The translations under genes and the position numbers were made by a program. The notes below the pieces were generated by a model. It saw only the letters and a program-made list of their open reading frames with translations, did not search any database and was not told the origin of the DNA. This document shows positions 57,704 to 64,000 of a stretch of DNA of 64,000 nucleotides, in pieces (the first letter of the stretch is position 1; each line of letters begins with the position of its first letter). This stretch comes from Panagrolaimus kolymaensis (lineage: Eukaryota; Nematoda; Chromadorea; Rhabditida; Panagrolaimidae), in assembly GCA_028622995.1 (NCBI GenBank), contig JAJQJQ010000011.1, positions 1,612,001 to 1,676,000 of the forward strand. Direction: 5' to 3'.

Positions 57704-58763
57704 TGCCATTCATTTTCATTGAAGTGCCATCGACGTAATTTCAAGCAGCTCAAGTATGAAAATCAAAAACACAACAAATGGTTACAAACTATTTTTTCTA
57801 AACTTTCTTTCTTATTAATATTTTGGTTGTTATTTTTTCAAAAAATCTAGTCTTTGCATAATTTAAAATAATGTGATTTTTCTATTAATAATTTTATTTC
57901 TAACATAGCGGTCACACAATTTTTCATCTCCTTTCAGTTATTTCTTGCAATTTTTATTTCTCTGCTAAATTTTTAAATTTAAATTTTGATAATAATAATA
58001 ATAAAATTTTTAACGACTTTTTTTTACAACGATGGTGCCTTCAAAATTTCCTGTTTGATTGTGAAACACATGTTTGAATCTATGAAGTATTGGGTGAATA
58101 CGCTAGTGGCTATTTGCAAAATGTTATATCCATTGGAAAGAATTGCTATGAAAAAAATCGAAATCAAAAATAAAAATAGCTTTCCAAATTAAAACTTGAA
58201 TGTTTATATTTCATTTAAAAAATTTATATATATCATTTGTAAATGTTGCTACTATTTTATGGTTGCTTTGCATCAGAAAGAAGATATTTCGATGGATAAA
58301 TCAAGGACGATGTTTTTTTAAATATCAATTACATATATTAAGTCTTTCAAAGCTTGAAGCTCTTCAATTGTTTATTATTTTTCTCCTTCTGTAAAATATT
58401 ATTTTACCGGCACTCGCTTGTTTGTCGTTTATTTGCTTAAATTTAAAATAAATTATTGTGAGTCAAAAGCTTTGTCAAACTTTTGTGTGACTTTAATTTA
58501 ATAATGTTTTTTGATATTATGTTTTGATGGCGGTCTTTTTTTTTGTTTAATAAATTTTTATTTATAAATGTTTTTATTGCTAAAAGAGATCATTGATGAA
58601 AACATAATGGTATTTCAGTCATTTTGGTGCGTTTAAAAGAATTAAAAGAAAGTACATTCGGGCAGTTTTCGAAGTTATTACTTACGTAGTAAAAAAGAAT
58701 GAAAGATATGAAAAATTTGGCAGTTTTGTTTTGTATGTTTTTTATTGTTGCGTGAATGATTAA
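57704..58763. other. Tail-to-tail intergenic region, 1.06 kb
   Basis: Between the DNAJC16 stop (+) and the rapsyn stop (-). Its right part, from 58366, is copy 2 of the 0.4-kb duplication. The rest is AT-rich with no feature seen. Confidence 0.5.
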
Positions 58764-58779
58764 TTAAACATCAGTGACT
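58366..58779 (+). repeat. Direct duplication, copy 2 (3' flank and last codons of rapsyn)
   Basis: Collinear with 52565-52985. This copy runs into the last coding codons of the minus-strand rapsyn gene: TTAAACATCAGTGAC is the complement of V-T-D-V-stop. The same codons are present as non-coding DNA at the end of copy 1. Confidence 0.9.
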
Positions 58780-61093
58780 CCAGGACCTTGAGGTCGAATG
58801 GTATCCTCAGTTAAATCGATAGGAGTTGCACCAATACCAACTAATAATTCTGGCGGCAGTGGTGGAAATGAATGTGTATTACAATTTGGCTTTCTAGGAG
58901 GTGGTGGAGGTTTTGGACCTTTGATAGTTGCAATAGGTAATTTTTGACGTGTTACAACTGCAGATGGGATTGATCGATCATCATTTTGATTTACTCGACA
59001 TATAACAGGCGTTGCAGATCCAGTTGGAACTATTCTTGGTCTATAAATTCCGCTACTTGAAGTTGTGGCCTCATCTGATGTTTCTTGTGAAGGTTGCTGC
59101 ACAAGAATCACAGGTTTGGCAGAATGAATGGTTACCGTATGATCAGGTTGAAATGATTGAGTGAAGGCAGATTCTTCTGAAATTGAAGGATGATGGTTTG
59201 GTATAGCGCTAGCTTGGAGAAAGCAAGTTTGTATTCCACCAAGTGGGTGTTCTTTAATAGGTTTGTCTAAAAATAAATCATTATACAATTTCAAATTTGG
59301 CGATAAAAAAATTACCTTCTTTTGAAGAACATGGAATGGGTTCATTTTCATTATTCGACGAAGCTGATGATGTTCCAAGACTAACATTTTCCATTAAAAT
59401 AGCTTTACATTGACATTTTGGACATGTTGGGGATTCACGTTCATGCAAAAATTCATGCAAGCATTTTTCATGAAAAATATGGGAGCATCGTAAAGCTTGC
59501 AAGGAATCATCATTCAAGCCATATCGTTGTCCACAAAAATTACAAAATAGCTCCATTTCTTGAATTAATGCAATCGCAGTTTTACGTGCTACTTCTTCAC
59601 TATCATCATCGTTTAGCTGAACGTAAAGTTCTTGAAGACGTTGATGGCATTTCATCATGGCATGCTTAAATAAAAAATAAGATGGACATTTGAATTTTAA
59701 GAACTTCAAAATATAATTAAACTTATGGAAAATCTTTCGAAAATTTCGTAAGATTGAAAAATAGTTTTCACGTTAGAATTTTTTTTCTAACTTGATTAGA
59801 GAGAGTTATTAAAAAGCAATCTCCTTTCTAAAAAAAACTTACTTTGCATCCAATAAGTTTAGCAATTTCAAGGCATTTTTTATTCAATTGTATTGCTTGA
59901 CATTCACATTGTCCAGTGTAATGGCTTCGTGATTCAGAAGCTGATTTAGCCATGGATCCAAGAACTATGACTTCACCCATACGATCATTAATTTCTCGCA
60001 TAATTCGAAATGCTTGCTCATATCTTGCCCATGATTTGGTTATAGTTTCACGAGCTTCAGATTCACCAATTTCTCGATAAATATCTGCTAAACTAGACAA
60101 GCATCTTGCATAAACACTTTTAGAACCACAATCCTGTGATAGCCTCAATGCTTCTTCACAAGCTTCTCTTGCATCACCAAGAGCACCTTTATGTCTCAAA
60201 ACTACAGATAAATGAAATAATATTGATGATTTATATTTGGCATGAACTGTATCCACCGTAATTAATTGTAAAATGGTTAAAGCATTTTTTAAAAATATTA
60301 ATGCTTTTGTGAGATCTCTAAAAATTTTTTTTGAAGATTTAATAGTGAAGAAATGCAAAGTATAAAAACAAACCTCAATAAAGTGAATAATGCACCTAAA
60401 CCAACGCAAATTTGTAATTCTAATAATTTGTCACCGGTATCATTTGCAATTGTCATAGCTTTTTCAAATGCTTCTAAACTTGTTTGAAATTGACTAAAAC
60501 CCATTTGCGCCAATGCTATCGCTAAAAAAATGTGAAGGTCATTATTTTTGAGTTAATGCTTTTTTTCTAATGAAAATAAATGTAAAAGCTTTAAAGATCT
60601 ATTTCTGGTGAATTTTTTTACTGCAATAAAAAAATGTTGTTTGCAATGAAAGGGAATAACTATCAAGTCGCGAGATTTACACTGACGAAAAATTCGGTCT
60701 TATAAAAGACGACTCACATAAATATGCATAACCATGACCTTTTTCATCTGTGGATGGATGTTGTAAGCTTGCTTTACCATAACTTATAGCTTTACTAAAA
60801 TCCGCTAATCTTTCATAAGCTTTGGATAAATTTAAGAATGCTTCTGATTTCATATAATTATCATGCCTTGCATTAGCTAATTCCATTTGTTGTAAAGAAT
60901 AATGTAACATGGATTCATAATCTGATGCATCACCATAAGCCTGAGCAATATATCCAAGAGTTACAAATCGATCTTCTGGGGATGAAAGCCGACGTAAAGC
61001 TCTCCTCCATTTCGATATTGCTCGATGATGGTGTTTTTGATGATAAAGCCTTACCCCAGATTGCATTTGATGTTTTGCGTACCGCTGTCCCAT
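58764..61093 (-). CDS. rpy-1: Rapsyn: TPR-RING acetylcholine-receptor clustering protein with extended C-terminus
   Basis: The start at 61091-61093 gives [20 protein letters not shown], matching rapsyn's N-myristoylated MGQ terminus; an upstream in-frame ATG (MKTSAGS) would abolish it. TPR repeats follow: [57 protein letters not shown] and [20 protein letters not shown]. The RING-H2 reads [10 protein letters not shown], then [15 protein letters not shown] and SPTCPKCQC. Rapsyn binds the cytoplasmic face of nicotinic receptors and clusters them at neuromuscular synapses. Vertebrate rapsyn ends soon after its RING. Here about 190 residues follow, with [19 protein letters not shown] and a terminal V-T-D-V that fits a class I PDZ ligand. 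Its last codons sit in a duplicated segment. The C. elegans orthologue is RPY-1. Confidence 0.9.
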
Positions 61094-64000
61094 CGACCCA
61101 GCGGACGTTTTCATTGATAAACTATAAAAAAATAGAAATGGGTTATTAAAAATATGTACACTAAGCTATATTTTGTAAAGAAAAGATAATTTTTCGTTAA
61201 GGAACATTAACGACAGTATTAAGATTTTTGGTGAAAGTAACATAAATTTGTTTTATTTTAAAAATAAATTAATTCAGATATACCTGGAATGAATCTATCG
61301 TAAAAAAGGATTGATAAAATAAATTCAAATATTTCATTGAGTTATAAAATCCAAAGCTGTTCCACAAAAAATTGCCAGTAAAAAAAATTTTCTTGAAGCA
61401 TTAATCAATCCCCAAAGTTTATTACCAAAAAAATCTAAAAACGTAAAATAATTATTGATTTTTCCTTCAAAAATTGCAAACAAAAAAATTCTTTGATCAC
61501 GAAGTCAACGACAATCAATGTTGAAAAGTCTCGCCCTCCTCCTCCACTCAATAATGGCAAAAGTATTGAAGGAAAAAAAATGCTCGGAATTTTTTTTATG
61601 AAATAAAAGCCGAGTTCGTTGATTTTTTAGTTATGTTTCAAAAAAAGAGACACACTAAAACGACAATATTTTCATAAGCATTGCGGCGGCGGCGAATATG
61701 CTTTAAGGCAGGCAAGAAAGGAGGCTTAGATCAACTGCAAAATGGCAAAAGCAATGACAAAAAAAAAATGCGAGTATAATGATGAATGCTACAAGAGCTT
61801 AACTTTCTCATTTTTTCTCAAACAACCATTATATTACACACACACGCTTAGTGTCGTAAGAACTCATATACCCTCACACATATGCTTGCTTTTGTCGATC
61901 AAAAATGCTTCTTCTTTTTTGAAGACATTTTACATCCTTTTTTCTCCCCAGCTTATAGACACTTTGAGACTATTAACCGACAGATTTGGGCAATCAATCA
62001 TTAAAAGTGGTTTTAAGGTGAGAAGTAAAAAAACACAAAAGAATGTGATAAAACTATTGATATAATAAAAAAATAACAAAGATGAAAGGCATAAAGTGGT
62101 TATTCACAAAAAAGTCGTATTGAAATTACCACCAATGAAACCTTACTTCTTCTTTTTTCAGGTGACGGTTGAAGGAAGAAAATATAAAGCAAGTATGAAA
62201 CTTTAATAAAACTTCAAAAAAAATTAAAATTCCTATTCTTGAAAAAAGAATATGTTTGTTAACCTTCTAAACAAATTTTAAAAAAACCAAAAGTTCAGGA
62301 AATTTTGTTTAAAAAAAGGCATGCTTTCCACACATTTCAATTCCAAGAAGCGAAAGAAACTTATGCTTATGAGAACTAAAGAATAATTTATTTTTTCTGA
62401 AGTCTTCTTTATTAGTCTTTTAAAAAAGCAACCGACCGTCTGAAAACCAATTTTTTTGCTAAATGCTTTTTCTTCTAATTAAATAAAAACTTTAAAAAAC
62501 AAAAGACTACCAAAAAGAAAATTAACGACATCTGTTTTTTTTTGTTTTGTTTAAAGAACAAAGGATTACAAAAAATGATTTAAAAACACGAATGATGGTG
62601 GTAGTTCTTCAACGCCGGCAACTTCTATCTAAAAAGCTTAGTCATCATCATTTACTCCTTCGCTATTTTAACAAAAACATCAGCATCGTCTTCTTCTTCA
62701 TCCTTCTCGCATCTTTATTTTTATTTTTTTCTCAACAGGGGTGGCGACAGTTGACAACAGCGCGGAATAAAAAAGAGGGTTTTTTGGAAGAAGGCGGTTT
62801 CCGGCTAAAATCGATGTCAGAAGAATAAGAAAAAAACCCAAGTAAAAAAGATGCAAAAAAAAACAATAAAGGTTTCGTCTTCGTTGGTCGTCATCCATCG
62901 TCAGCTTCTAGCATGAAAAAAGGAAGGTGTCTTATTTTTTTTGCCTTTATTCTTGGTGGCATTTTTTTATGAATTCAAGTATGTAGCTCCCGTAAAAAAA
63001 ATAAGCAAAAAGTGACACAAAAGAAGAAACAAGAAGAATAAACAAGTGTGGGTCCTTTAAAAAAAGCGGAGGGACGAAGAAACAATTTTTGAATGAAATG
63101 AAAATTTACAAAGACTTTTAAGTTATTTTACTTTTTAAGAAAAAAAAACGGGTAAGAAAAAAGCATCGGAAGCTAAGAGGGTGGACAATGCCCTCCATAG
63201 TTTTTCAAGGGATTATCCAAAAAATGGCACGGAAAGAATAAAAGCAAAAATTTAATTTTAAATGTTTCATTTTATTTTATGCAAAAAATGTTTGAATTTA
63301 AAAAGAAAATTTAAATATGATTACAAAATTAATGGTTGAATTGAATATTCAAAAAAAAAATTTTTATCTGCAAAACTTCGATGAAAATTTCGCAAAATTA
63401 TAAAGTCCATTGAAAACTAGCGAATTTTTAAAAAGAAAATCGTAAGTAGTAAATGTTCTGTGATATCAAAATAAAATTGCACCGTAAAGCTCATCTCGAA
63501 AAAGTGCTTAAAGATCTATTGTAAGAAAATAAATTTTCCTAATAAAAATTATTTTAAAAAAAATTATAAAAAATAATCTTTTAAAAGAAAAAAAACGCAA
63601 AAAAATTTGATAAAAAAAAGTTAAAGAAGCAATAAAATGGATAGAAAAGGCATAGAAAAAAAGAGTGGAGAACGTTTGTCCGTTGATGGGATTTATACGA
63701 GCTTAGATGGAATGTCGATGAACATGAAAAATGGGAAAATTTTCTCCAGGGATTTGAGACCGAGACGAAATTCGAAAAAAAGCAAATGGAAAGGAAATAA
63801 AAGATTTATCGATGTTGTGTTGTTGAGAACATTAAAAAGGCTAAGCCTCTCAACAATCAATGATAATTATTTTCTTTCTTCCTCATTCATTGAAAGAAAA
63901 AAAAAAGCAGGAAACAAATACCAAAAGTCAAAAAGAAAAATATCATAAATTTTGTAGAAAGCAAACCAATTAAATACGATACTGCTTCATTTACTTCTTT
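61094..64000. other. Right end, 2.9 kb without a supported gene
   Basis: Contains rapsyn's promoter side and probably the 5' region of a gene beyond the window. CT-rich and GGCGGC-containing stretches near 61530-61730 look promoter-like. A CTTTTT...CTCAACAG acceptor-like sequence is at about 62725-62740, and small frames lie at 61742 (+), 62547 (+) and 63637 (+), but none has family similarity or a consistent splice structure. Confidence 0.45.

Noticed and set aside
61742..62065. 107-codon frame (+)
   Set aside because: Composition follows the base composition, with no family resemblance; more likely a 5' flank of a gene outside the window.
62547..62828. 93-codon frame (+) spanning an acceptor-like CTCAACAG
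   Set aside because: The acceptor lies inside the frame, so it is unlikely to be one exon. It may include a 5' UTR exon of a downstream gene, but nothing confirms that.
63637..63948. 103-codon basic frame (+) near the right edge
   Set aside because: Very K/R/S-rich in purine-rich DNA, no recognised domain, and the window ends too soon to see splicing.

Overview
The window reads as nuclear DNA of a free-living or parasitic nematode. It is strongly AT-rich. Coding is split into many short exons separated by mostly 40-70 bp introns with GTAAGT-like donors and TTTTCAG-like acceptors. It carries nematode-typical families: an Sre-type chemoreceptor, an SXP/RAL-2 (DUF148) secreted protein, a patched-related protein, a DEG/ENaC channel and rapsyn. 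No species can be named from the sequence alone. I assembled gene models by hand from six-frame translations and splice signals. Where I could sum exon lengths (ABC-like, Myt1-like, CEP164-like and MBL-fold genes) they came out divisible by three.

Layout. 1-1.9 kb: gene-free, C-skewed repeat DNA studded with short GC palindromes. 1.9-3.85 kb (-): secreted metallo-beta-lactamase-fold protein with degraded metal ligands. 4.5-6.0 kb (-): Sre-like 7TM receptor. 8.9-11.5 kb (+): ABCB/P-glycoprotein-like protein with two membrane domains and no ATP-binding domain. 11.7-13.1 kb (-): Myt1/Wee1-like kinase with a C-terminal membrane anchor. 13.5-17.5 kb (-): Na,K-ATPase-family protein with several catalytic motifs altered. 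17.9-18.5 kb: foldback repeat enclosing a tRNA-like sequence. 20.0-25.6 kb (-): IFT140. 26.8-28.8 kb (+): CEP164-like WW protein. 29.1-33.0 kb (-): patched-related protein. 33.2-33.9 kb: inverted arrays of a 13-mer. 36.0-38.7 kb (-): DEG/ENaC channel. 39.0-42.8 kb (-): DNA2. 43.2-48.1 kb (-): adhesion GPCR with a perfect 229-bp palindromic element inside a coding exon. 48.8-49.4 kb (-): SXP/RAL-2 protein. 50.3-52.6 kb (+): TTLL12. 53.2-54.5 kb (-): small unknown protein downstream of SSU72. 55.0-57.7 kb (+): DNAJC16. 58.8-61.1 kb (-): rapsyn with an extended tail. 61.1-64.0 kb: no supported gene.

Functional links. The clearest is ciliary: IFT140 and the CEP164-like gene are divergently transcribed from one 1.25-kb intergenic region. 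Each has a perfect match to the RFX/DAF-19 X-box consensus at a typical distance (about 105 and 141 bp from the start codon). SSU72 and the small gene behind it are 83 bp apart on one strand and could be an operon. A second theme is enzyme-like proteins that have lost catalytic parts: the ABC-like protein without NBDs, the P-type ATPase with altered TGES, DKTGT, GDGVND and PEGL motifs, and the MBL-fold protein with altered metal ligands. Several small non-autonomous elements are young enough to show clean termini and target duplications.
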